A DNA stretch of 64,000 nucleotides from Astropecten irregularis (Eukaryota; Echinodermata; Asteroidea; Paxillosida; Astropectinidae): assembly GCA_963971285.1 (NCBI GenBank), contig OZ020247.1:10498614-10562613 (forward strand), in the 5' to 3' direction. Position 1 is the stretch's first letter, and each line of letters starts with the position of its first letter. Below the pieces are notes generated by a model, which was given only the letters and a program-made list of their open reading frames with translations, ran no database searches and was not told the origin of the DNA. Shown in pieces: positions 63,601-64,000 of this stretch. Both the position numbers and the translations under genes were made by a program.

Positions 63601-63959
63601 TTCTTTGAAAAGTATATCATACTACCTTTAAGAAATTGATGTCAAAAAAATATTTCATTTAGGCCTGTCATTTTTATTCATAGGCCTCTGAGGTTAGGCC
63701 TAAATTTCCCCGTTTATTTACCTGTGATAACCGCATTGGGGTTATACTTCTTCGGATTCACGGTTACGACATAAGGACTTTGCGTGGTCCGAGCAGGAAT
63801 AATTCCACCATTTCCATCGAGATGTCCCGGTGTCCGTGTAGAACAGGCCGATTGAGGCGCCCCGGATGAATATCCCATAGCCCCGCACACCAGCGCCATA
63901 AACACCATCAGACGAACCCCGCAAACTGCACCGGACAAAACTTTTCCCAGCGGCGCCAT
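33073..63959 (-). CDS. Reeler domain + 14 EGF repeats, single-pass membrane protein (18 exons)
   Basis: Exons, 5' to 3': 63959-63722, 61229-60995, 60174-60095, 58926-58807, 57519-57397, 56197-56066, 53700-53545, 52407-52297, 51393-51277, 50128-50006, 49720-49604, 48539-48384, 47771-47655, 47498-47382, 47085-46972, 46068-45967, 43432-43316, 33260-33073. They give one frame of 820 residues with consistent phases: signal peptide (1 to about 30), Reeler domain (about 60-184), EGF-like domains (185-758), membrane span (about 777-801) and a 19-residue tail. A type I surface protein is expected. EGF repeats of this kind (CxNGGTC ... CxCxxGYTGxxC) mediate protein contacts; none has the calcium-binding signature. 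The exact family is not recognised and no symbol is given. The weakest join is the last one, across a 10 kb intron holding another gene and a retrotransposon; phase and topology support it. Confidence 0.85.
33261..33853. other. DNA between the membrane-span exon and the GPCR leader
   Basis: Part of the last intron of the Reeler/EGF gene and probably the promoter region of the nested GPCR. No repeat ends and no TATA-type element were recognised with confidence. Confidence 0.4.
33854..33943 (+). promoter_or_regulatory. upstream ORF overlapping the GPCR start
   Basis: ATG at 33854 opens a 29-codon frame ending TAG at 33941-33943. It is out of frame with and overlaps the receptor ATG at 33928. 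An overlapping uORF of this kind usually lowers translation of the main frame. Whether it is in the mRNA depends on the unknown transcription start. Confidence 0.45.
33928..35058 (+). CDS. class A (rhodopsin-like) GPCR, peptide-receptor type, intronless
   Basis: 376 residues from ATG at 33928; the frame is open a further 22 codons upstream but without ATG. Seven hydrophobic segments are clear: about 33-60, 69-95, 111-141, 157-174, 211-240, 256-280, 304-325. Family marks: N51 in TM1, D79 in TM2 (SMAVADV), C111 and C203 for the extracellular disulfide, YERC at 134-137 in place of DRY, CFPIKHR after TM3, NPFIY at 316-320 in TM7, C336-C337 as possible palmitoylation sites. N17 and N22 are N-glycosylation sequons. 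TM6 has CQVPY where most relatives have CWxPY. It resembles invertebrate neuropeptide receptors (TRH/neuromedin U/ghrelin receptor group) in general build; the ligand cannot be read from the sequence. It lies inside, and opposite to, the last intron of the Reeler/EGF gene. Confidence 0.9.
   Translation: MGSCIASGECVEEEITNISANNASQWLYTSTDNVIIPIIVPIICCLSYITNFTFFYVIFRVPSMRSDTNIYLVSMAVADVLYVSLSSGLYLWLFVASPIIFHFQFVNSASCVSFILALNTGYFASVALVTMVTYERCLAVCFPIKHRNMRGRGRTYRLVVICWLVGFMLAGSTVPHNAVLKAQPLQWPDNDEYLGYPTMRATCDVIQPWVRSVIPLFQNVPWLIAMIVNVYMHFRIIRVLHNRRTDRNHTPVRNKVAKMLIVNGLIFFVCQVPYRILSFSEWICILADIPDPLRVGLGSNARWISTLPQLINTIINPFIYGMMNSQYRTAFFQAFCCTQSHRRPNNHNNQLFAISAQIQASNTETLAASSTIQTHM
35178..35590 (-). 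pseudogene. decayed 3' end of a non-LTR retrotransposon ORF2
   Basis: The minus strand encodes [40 protein letters not shown], two stop codons, then in the same frame [23 protein letters not shown]. The CKxDxKAxxxDxxxWExLAxDRxxWR block and the C-x2-C...H...C finger form the C-terminus of LINE reverse transcriptase proteins. Only the 3' end is present, as expected for 5'-truncated insertions. It begins about 120 bases after the GPCR stop. The 149-codon plus-strand frame over it is an antisense shadow. Confidence 0.75.
35591..36098. other. intron DNA between LINE remnant and LTR element
   Basis: About 500 bases, AT-rich, with no recognised feature. It ends in the left copy of the AACCA target duplication (36094-36098). 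Confidence 0.5.
36099..36285 (+). repeat. 5' LTR
   Basis: TGTTGTATATTGAC at the start and GGACATAACA at the end, with the usual TG...CA termini. Differs from the 3' LTR only near its end (GAATAGG against GAAAAGG). Confidence 0.95.
36288..36300 (+). other. primer-binding site, tRNA-Ser type
   Basis: TGGCGACGAGGAT begins two bases after the 5' LTR. It is complementary to the 3' end of animal serine tRNA with GCT anticodon (ending ATCCTCGTCGCCA, from memory of the human sequence). Confidence 0.75.
36301..37502 (+). other. long untranslated leader of the LTR element
   Basis: 1.2 kb between primer site and gag ATG. It is GC-rich with CAGCC/GCCCCGG words at 36640-36900 and then AT-rich. Several frames of 60-100 codons on both strands have no gag or env features and are not called. 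Confidence 0.6.
37503..41624 (+). CDS. gag-pol polyprotein of Ty3/Gypsy retrotransposon
   Basis: 1373 residues in one frame with no frameshift between gag and pol. Gag-like region about 1-225; two zinc knuckles at 227-239 ([13 protein letters not shown]) and 246-259 ([14 protein letters not shown]); aspartic protease around D329-T330-G331; reverse transcriptase about 460-680 with YLDD at 622-625; RNase H about 780-905 (TDAS at 786, DALSRL at 901); integrase with H1011 and C1041/C1044 in the zinc finger and D1072, D1125, E1161 as the catalytic triad, D and E 35 residues apart. All key residues are intact, so the protein may be functional. The C-terminal region has no recognisable chromodomain. 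ATG in context CACTATGG, after a long leader. Confidence 0.95.
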   Translation: MASIIGTIPAFDIKGCKFEEWVEVLEAWFEANAVTDEGKKRAVLLTSLGTNGYHTLRALLQPSKPSDKTFAECISALQKHFSPKPSEIVLRYRFYTRSRQEGESISQFVAGLRQLSDGCNFKELDNMLRDRLVVGCKEAAIQRKLLSESKLTFEKSLSIASAMEMASKDVEDIKKIAQPAEAPKVHKLHQPKKPEYKPAPRARKYQREVKNPKPQEKGPAQPQEQRCWRCGGIHAPSSCPFIMEKCYKCQRVGHTKSQCDKVKAFQAKRSAQKHREHRAHHLNETASDDSDTEMALSHLKQDGIVKNLSSKPYEVTVSVNNRDIQMELDTGSPWSIVSSKTYNQLGKTSDIRHSTVKLKTYTGSKVKILGEAEVKVKYASRKPVVLPLLVVEEGTSLMGRQWIEQIPVPIDKILHCHAVTEANDATASQTLQELKGILQSHEEVFNDSTLGRLEGFKAKVQPVKEELLTCKFYRASPVAYAQRQKIDKCLDELQDQGIIEPVKFSEYACPIVVAPKPNGQIRICGNYKITANKVLQLEHYPLPTLEDMMQDLQGGQKFSKIDLSHAYHQIELDDDARKYTTINTHRGLYQYTRVPFGLASAPALFQRTIESLLADIPMCRPYLDDVIITGKTDAEHLSNLEAVIQRLEESGMKLRKDKCEFLKESITYLGHRIDAAGLRPVKEKVHAIQQTPAPKNQEQLQAYLGLLGYYRRFLPNLSTVIAPLNKLLKAEYSSSGRKPGSHKQQASSKFEWGPEQQKAFDASKKMLASDTLLVHFDPNKPLLLQTDASPYGLGAVLSHLMKDGSEKPVAFASRTLTPSERNYAQYEKEGLSVIFGLKKYHKYLHGHKFTIVTDHKPLVSLFGDKPASPMSSARVARWHMLLSAYDYTISHKAGKLHANADALSRLPVETVDDASEESPHVNSLMELESRPVSSQEIELLTTKDPVLSRVRSFVLHGWPDGKNLKGDLAPYACKREELSLEDGVVLWGSRVVIPRDQDLRKHLTKELHLTHPGIVKMKMLARSYMWWPGIDRDLETMVKECRECQEHQKMPQRTPIHPWEFPERAWQRLHIDYASVDGQEVLIVVDAYSKWIEATPVHAATARSTVRVMRRLFASHGIPEVVVSDNGTPFVAEEFYSFLTSNGVDHIQTAPNHPASNGLAERAVQTVKNGIKKSKGDLEKRLQQFLLLYRVTPQATTGKSPSELLYRRQIRTKLDKLRPSLSQKVRRQQKQMKSHADKGTRMRSYKLQERVLCKNFGTGPTWLSGHICSTIGQNLFEIKLDSGRIVRRHVDHIRSGGSPNIQSEDNTPEIPESTPVLSPGEVLREDATPAGESVETSSTVDLPQAETAESQPLRVSNRIRKPPAHLNDYVVFK
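41625..42205 (+). other. 3' untranslated part of the LTR element
   Basis: About 580 bases between the pol stop and the purine tract, AT-rich, with no frame resembling an envelope gene. Confidence 0.6.
42206..42214 (+). other. polypurine tract of the LTR element
   Basis: GGGGAGGAA directly abuts the 3' LTR; this is where plus-strand DNA synthesis would be primed. Confidence 0.8.
42215..42401 (+). repeat. 3' LTR
   Basis: Same 187 bases as the 5' LTR with one substitution; followed by the right AACCA duplication (42402-42406). Confidence 0.95.
42790..43075 (-). repeat. SINE-like repeat with tRNA-related head
   Basis: On the minus strand the head GGCATAGGTGGCATTAAACC ... GGGTTCGATCCCGGC carries a B box, followed by GGTTTTCCTCCGGGTTCTTC and a body shared with 52689-52975. 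It is a plausible pol III-derived SINE. Confidence 0.6.
43316..43432 (-). CDS. EGF-like domain 14 exon
   Basis: [18 protein letters not shown], then [14 protein letters not shown]. Acceptor TTAAAG, donor GTAAGT. Last EGF module before the membrane span. Confidence 0.85.
43532..43636. mobile_element. short MITE, GCCTGTTTGTTT ends, copy 3
   Basis: AGCCTGTTTGTTTAATGC to GTGTTAAACAGGCC with GGATCC-like words pairing in the middle. Confidence 0.6.
43637..44109. other. intron DNA with poly(G) tract
   Basis: A GGGGGGGGGG run at about 43746 and a C/T-rich stretch; GGATCCAGGATTTTC with CCCCCACCCTGGATTCGCCC suggests another foldback repeat at about 43725-43965. No exon. Confidence 0.4.
44110..44454. 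mobile_element. TTAA MITE, copy without intact ends
   Basis: AATATCATACTTTGGTTTTT at the left, AACCAAAGTATGATACTTAG-like right end (reads ACCAAAGTATGATACTTAG), all internal landmarks present. Confidence 0.65.
44473..44753. mobile_element. hAT-like element (CAGRCGCGGTTCTA ends), copy 2
   Basis: CAGACGCGGTTCTAC to CTAGAACCGTGCCTG, flanked by perfect 8-bp repeats CCACAAAC (44465-44472 and 44754-44761). 281 bp. Same interior words as the copy at 53086 (CTAGCCC, AATACTGGAT, TAATAAGACAT). Confidence 0.85.
45086..45438. mobile_element. TTAA MITE, right end slightly lost
   Basis: TTAA plus AGGTAGTATCATACTTTGG at the left; right side stops at AAAACCAAAGTAGTGCC. Confidence 0.65.
45550..45876. mobile_element. 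GGCTCAG-rich MITE, copy 2
   Basis: GGCTCTTTTCCAAACCTCGG, then seven GGCTCA units (45571-45612), ATCCATATGCTGAAAT, CAAACCAGAGAATCTATTTC and the inverted end GAGATTTGGAAAAGCG. Confidence 0.65.
45967..46068 (-). CDS. EGF-like domain 13 exon
   Basis: [15 protein letters not shown], then [13 protein letters not shown]. The donor is read as GTCAGT at 45966, which keeps phase 1; the frame stays open beyond it for about 150 bases, so an unspliced reading would look longer. The shortest EGF exon (102 bases) and the most divergent. Confidence 0.72.
46209..46380. mobile_element. Tc1/mariner- or Tigger-like MITE, CAGTGGAACGCCACTAT ends
   Basis: TACAGTGGAACGCCACTAT at the left, ATAGTGGCGTTCCACTATA at the right, TA on both sides. 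TACAGTGGAAC termini are typical of pogo/Tigger-like families. 172 bp, non-coding. Confidence 0.65.
46702..46773 (+). repeat. tRNA-like cassette, copy f
   Basis: GGGCTGGATGGCTCAGTTGG ... CGGTTCGAATCCCACTCCAGTC. Preceded by AGGGGAAACTGACTGAC, the terminal word of the foldback carrier, then CTATTGGGGTCACCACC. Confidence 0.7.
46972..47085 (-). CDS. EGF-like domain 12 exon
   Basis: [20 protein letters not shown], then [16 protein letters not shown]; one codon shorter than domains 10 and 11. The intron before it has gained the CGAACGATATA repeat (47200-47345). Confidence 0.88.
47197..47350 (-). repeat. CGAACGATATA repeat, copy 3, inserted between EGF exons 11 and 12
   Basis: TTGAGGCTTTGCATGGTGAC, GTGGATCGGTTTGCGGAAAC and TCGTTCGTACTTTCGCACTT are the inverse of the copy at 9313-9440. 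The sister intron between exons 10 and 11 lacks it, so it came in after that duplication. Confidence 0.65.
47382..47498 (-). CDS. EGF-like domain 11 exon
   Basis: [20 protein letters not shown], then [17 protein letters not shown]. Nearly identical to domain 10 in exon and flanking intron. Confidence 0.88.
47655..47771 (-). CDS. EGF-like domain 10 exon
   Basis: [20 protein letters not shown], then [17 protein letters not shown]. The intron to the next exon is only 156 bases. Confidence 0.88.
47881..48205. other. intron DNA between EGF exons 9 and 10
   Basis: Words such as ATACGGCAGCC, CTGTGGCGGACTC and TACGGTGG suggest an old foldback repeat. No exon. Confidence 0.35.
48384..48539 (-). CDS. 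EGF-like domain 9 exon (twin of domain 4)
   Basis: Encodes the same 52 residues as the exon at 53545-53700. The similarity extends into both flanks over roughly 0.9 kb, so a block was duplicated, not just an exon. Donor GTGAGT and acceptor GTATGTAG are preserved in both copies. Confidence 0.88.
48672..48826. mobile_element. foldback MITE with GCTCCGCACT ends
   Basis: ATAGTGCTCCGCACTAATGA is inverted as AAGTGCGGAGCGCTATA; AATCCCCGGATGTCAGACAA and TTGTCTGAGATCCGG pair inside. The duplicated block at 53.8 kb lacks it (GCATTAATGCAATTATTTCC), so the insertion is younger than the duplication. Confidence 0.7.
49435..49470 (-). pseudogene. remnant of a lost EGF exon
   Basis: The minus strand reads ATACACTGGGCCTACATGTA then ATGAACAATGTAATAATAG, the 3' third of an exon of the domain 5/8/10-12 type plus its intron start. 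The donor is changed from GGTAAT to TGTAAT and the 5' two thirds with the acceptor are deleted; the next bases match the intron upstream of domain 10. It cannot be spliced as an exon. Confidence 0.7.
49604..49720 (-). CDS. EGF-like domain 8 exon
   Basis: [20 protein letters not shown], then [17 protein letters not shown]. Two acceptors fit the phase (49721 or 49715); the outer one is used here because it matches domains 10-12. Donor GTTAGA is weak. Confidence 0.8.
49823..49970. mobile_element. hairpin MITE, TGGGAGACTT family, copy 3
   Basis: GATGGGAGACTTTGGAGAAT ... ATTCTCCAAAGTCTCCCATT around GCGCATGCGC words. Lies just 3' (on the gene's strand) of the EGF 7 exon. Confidence 0.75.
50006..50128 (-). 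CDS. EGF-like domain 7 exon
   Basis: [17 protein letters not shown], then [16 protein letters not shown]. Residues about 438-479. Confidence 0.85.
50164..51104. mobile_element. TTAA MITE split by a second element
   Basis: Left end TTAAAGGTACTATAATTTC, right end ACCAAAGTATGATACTACCT then TTAA. About 570 bases longer than the family norm because it contains the GTACGTACGC element at 50400-50746. Confidence 0.65.
50400..50746. mobile_element. element with GTCCATAAAGTATGTACGC ends, nested
   Basis: AGGGCCGTCTATTAAGTACG with TACGCACGAA at the left and TTCGTGCGTACATAC with TTTATGGACAGCCCC at the right. The interior alternates CATGCGTAC words with GGGGGAGGGGG runs. Confidence 0.6.
51277..51393 (-). 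CDS. EGF-like domain 6 exon
   Basis: [16 protein letters not shown], then [14 protein letters not shown]. The usual NGG is NDG here. Residues about 399-438. Confidence 0.85.
51411..52068. other. intron DNA between EGF exons 5 and 6
   Basis: Nothing recognised up to 51930. From about 51940 the sequence matches the region 3' of EGF exon 12 (about 46800-46970), showing that exons 5 and 12 belong to duplicated segments. Confidence 0.45.
52069..52200 (+). repeat. CTGAGGA-hairpin-GAAAC repeat inserted in a duplicated segment
   Basis: CCTGAGGACGACTAGAGCAC followed by ACTAGTCGAAACGTCGAG: the GACTAG/CTAGTC hairpin sits between CTGAGGA and GAAAC. It is placed inside the segment shared with 46.8-47.0 kb and is followed by a repeat of TGATTACATGTGCTCACATC, as if the host segment was duplicated around it. 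Confidence 0.5.
52297..52407 (-). CDS. EGF-like domain 5 exon
   Basis: [14 protein letters not shown], then [17 protein letters not shown]. It starts at CCAG/AT rather than at the upstream acceptor used by its relatives, because that AG is mutated (CAATG instead of TAGTG or CAGTG). Residues about 362-399. Confidence 0.82.
52689..52975 (+). repeat. SINE-like repeat with tRNA-related head, copy 2
   Basis: GGTGCATAGGTGGCAAGTAC ... CCAGGTTCTATCCCGGC (B-box-like), then TTTCTCCGGTTTTCCTCCC. Same order as 42790-43075 in the opposite orientation. Confidence 0.55.
53086..53382. mobile_element. hAT-like element (CAGGYGCGGTT ends), copy 3, with known empty site
   Basis: CAGGTGCGGTTCTAC to AAAACCGCGCCTG, flanked by perfect CCTCAAAG repeats (53078-53085, 53383-53390). 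The duplicated block at 48.2 kb reads GGATACCTCGAAGTTTTTGT with no insert, so it shows the unoccupied target. Confidence 0.9.
53545..53700 (-). CDS. EGF-like domain 4 exon (twin of domain 9)
   Basis: [20 protein letters not shown] leads into [16 protein letters not shown] and [16 protein letters not shown]. It has a Ser/Thr/Pro linker before the EGF module, unlike its neighbours. It differs from the exon at 48384-48539 at only two bases of 156, both synonymous (TCAACGTCT against TCAACATCG). Confidence 0.88.
54076..54324. mobile_element. GGCTC-rich MITE, copy 3
   Basis: GGCCTTTCTCAAAGCTCGGC with CTCCGGCTCTGGCTCC, then the inverted end GCAAAGCTTTGAGAAAGGCC. Absent from the corresponding place in the block at 49.0 kb. 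Confidence 0.7.
54325..55140. other. intron DNA between EGF exons 3 and 4
   Basis: The first 80 bases still match the 49.05 kb block. The stretch 54655-54880 resembles 25320-25550 (TTAAGCAGCTCTATGAAATTGG), a dispersed repeat. No exon. Confidence 0.45.
55145..55440. repeat. two tRNA-like cassettes head to head (copies g and h)
   Basis: Copy g (55212-55283, minus) and copy h (55368-55440, plus) share GGGCTGGATGGCTCAGTTGG and face each other across 84 bases, so GGTCACCACCAACGTAGGG on one side pairs with its complement on the other. Left of copy g lies CACAAGGGAAACTGACTG. Both have intact A boxes; copy h has a mutated B box (GGTTTGAATCC). Confidence 0.75.
55445..56065. other. AT-rich intron DNA, no feature seen
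   Basis: No repeat ends or exon-like frames between the tRNA-like pair and the EGF 3 exon. Confidence 0.45.
56066..56197 (-). CDS. EGF-like domain 3 exon
   Basis: [13 protein letters not shown], then [14 protein letters not shown]; ends TTQPG. Residues about 266-310. Confidence 0.85.
56198..57396. other. intron DNA between EGF exons 2 and 3
   Basis: An inverted pair lies at about 56285-56345 and 56495-56580 (ATTTTGTTAGAACTATAATC and ATAATAGTTCTAACAAATAA, plus ATTTATCTCACACTGAA and CAGTGTGAGATAAATG), so a foldback MITE of about 295 bp is likely there. The rest is featureless. Confidence 0.5.
57397..57519 (-). CDS. EGF-like domain 2 exon
   Basis: [13 protein letters not shown], then [14 protein letters not shown]. 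Longer loop between cysteines 3 and 4 than in the later repeats. Residues about 225-266. Confidence 0.85.
57732..58212. mobile_element. foldback MITE with AAGYCCCTTTCACACC ends and CTACGC words
   Basis: AAGCCCCTTTCACACCGGGC at the left, CCAGGTGTGAAAGGGACTT at the right. Between them CTACGC, TACGCA or their complements occur well over fifteen times in 480 bases, in both orientations. Confidence 0.7.
58213..58806. other. AT-rich intron DNA, no feature seen
   Basis: No repeat end or exon recognised between the foldback element and the EGF 1 exon. Confidence 0.45.
58807..58926 (-). CDS. EGF-like domain 1 exon
   Basis: [20 protein letters not shown] then [13 protein letters not shown]; six cysteines in EGF spacing. 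Residues about 185-225. Donor GTAAGT. Confidence 0.85.
58996..59240. mobile_element. GGCTC-rich MITE, copy 4
   Basis: GGGCCCCATTCCAAACCTTG and GGCTCCGGCTCAGGCTCC, then ATCCATATGCTGAAAC, and the inverted end TGAGGTTTGGAAAAGGGC. Confidence 0.65.
59367..59622. mobile_element. hairpin MITE, GGGCAATTCCAGCGTAACGG ends
   Basis: The left end ATGGGCAATTCCAGCGTAAC continuing GGACATGACA is exactly inverted at the right. A second GTAACGGACATGACA lies inside next to the right arm and forms a tight hairpin of its own (59558-59606). Confidence 0.8.
59623..60094. other. intron DNA between exons 3 and 4
   Basis: A small palindromic repeat at about 59920-60052 (AGGTGCCAATTTCATAGAAC and TGTGAAATTGGCCCCTG, with TTGCTTAGCAC and GTGCTAAGCAG inside) looks like another foldback MITE. 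Otherwise featureless. Confidence 0.45.
60095..60174 (-). CDS. exon 3: end of Reeler domain
   Basis: [20 protein letters not shown] followed by DASDPQSG: the terminal ATVxxxxxxFW strand of a Reeler domain. 80 bases, phase 2 in and phase 1 out; from here every internal exon is phase 1-1. Confidence 0.8.
60538..60931. mobile_element. MITE with CAGTGTTGGAGTA ends and GAGTACT interior
   Basis: CAGTGTTGGAGTAG at the left, CTACTC-like right end GTACTCCAACACTG. The subterminal parts repeat GAGTAC, AGTACT and CGAGT words in both orientations. CAGTGTTGG termini are typical of hAT elements, but no clean 8-bp duplication was found. Confidence 0.6.
60995..61229 (-). CDS. exon 2: Reeler domain core
   Basis: [20 protein letters not shown] with [12 protein letters not shown], then [16 protein letters not shown] and [17 protein letters not shown]. 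The order of FxGFLLQA-like strand, G-x-W, C, T-H-x-S and W/F-x-A-P-x4-G matches the Reeler family (found in reelin, F-spondin and related secreted proteins). Phase 1 in, phase 2 out (donor GTAAGT). Confidence 0.85.
61230..62249. other. first-intron DNA, no gene seen
   Basis: AT-rich with a C-run at about 61340. No conserved frame. Confidence 0.45.
62250..62636. mobile_element. TTAA MITE, strongly decayed copy
   Basis: Landmarks TTTGTCAAAGAAAATATGC, TCATCTGTGATATC, TTACGGTGCCCACTTTT, and the right end GGTACCAAAGTATGATTG. Terminal TTAA sites are gone. Confidence 0.5.
62935..63160. repeat. dispersed repeat, second copy of the 5930-6125 block
   Basis: GTGCACTAAACTTTACTTAG, ATTTCTAAACATCCTCCAAA and GAGAGCATTCTCTATTTTCT follow in the same order as in DEPDC5 intron 7. 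Confidence 0.65.
63271..63631. mobile_element. TTAA-flanked MITE, complete copy in the first intron
   Basis: TTAA, AGGTAGTATCATACTTGG; right end ATATCATACTACCT, TTAA. The central palindrome reads GATCTGTTAAAAGATC. It lies 90 bases from the exon 1 donor of the Reeler/EGF gene. Confidence 0.8.
63722..63959 (-). CDS. exon 1: signal peptide and start of Reeler region
   Basis: The ATG at 63959-63957 opens [20 protein letters not shown], a short basic region followed by a hydrophobic core ([13 protein letters not shown]) and a small-residue cleavage zone near residues 29-34. The exon continues to [19 protein letters not shown], the first strand of the Reeler fold, and ends in phase 1 before GTAAAT. 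In-frame codons upstream (GAG, TTG) contain no ATG before the window end, so this start is preferred. Confidence 0.85.
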
Positions 63960-64000
63960 CTCCAAACTTTCACTGGATTTTTTACGTCTTTTCCGGTGAT

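Overview
The window looks like nuclear DNA of an animal, most likely a marine invertebrate deuterostome. The reasons are split genes with short phase-consistent exons, animal gene families (DEPDC5, Reeler/EGF membrane protein, rhodopsin-type receptor), tRNA-derived SINE-like repeats, many small inverted-repeat DNA transposons and an animal-type Ty3/Gypsy element. An echinoderm is a reasonable guess, but the sequence alone does not prove it.

Layout. (1) About 0.1-9.1 kb, plus strand: the last ten coding exons of DEPDC5, the catalytic subunit of the GATOR1 complex that restrains mTORC1. The 5' half lies outside the window. (2) 9.1-33.1 kb: a 24 kb intergenic stretch with no recognisable conserved gene. 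It is packed with MITEs, tRNA-like repeats, minisatellites and foldback elements. (3) 33.07-63.96 kb, minus strand: an 18-exon gene reconstructed here from signal peptide to stop (820 residues). It has a Reeler domain, fourteen EGF-like domains, one membrane span and a short tail. Each EGF domain sits on its own phase 1-1 exon, and several exons are recent duplicates. (4) Inside the last intron of that gene, on the opposite strand, are a single-exon class A GPCR (33.93-35.06 kb), a decayed LINE 3' end, and a complete young Ty3/Gypsy LTR retrotransposon (36.10-42.40 kb) with one intact gag-pol frame.

DEPDC5 and the Reeler/EGF gene are convergent, and nothing in the sequence suggests that they work together. 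The nested GPCR has its own uORF-containing leader and is probably expressed independently of its host gene.

The most informative non-genic structure is the history of transposition: filled and empty sites in duplicated EGF blocks, a tRNA-like cassette carried between long inverted repeats, TTAA-flanked MITEs with a central palindrome, and elements with interiors built from one short motif repeated in both orientations. Exon joins and repeat families were worked out by eye; no alignment or search was run.
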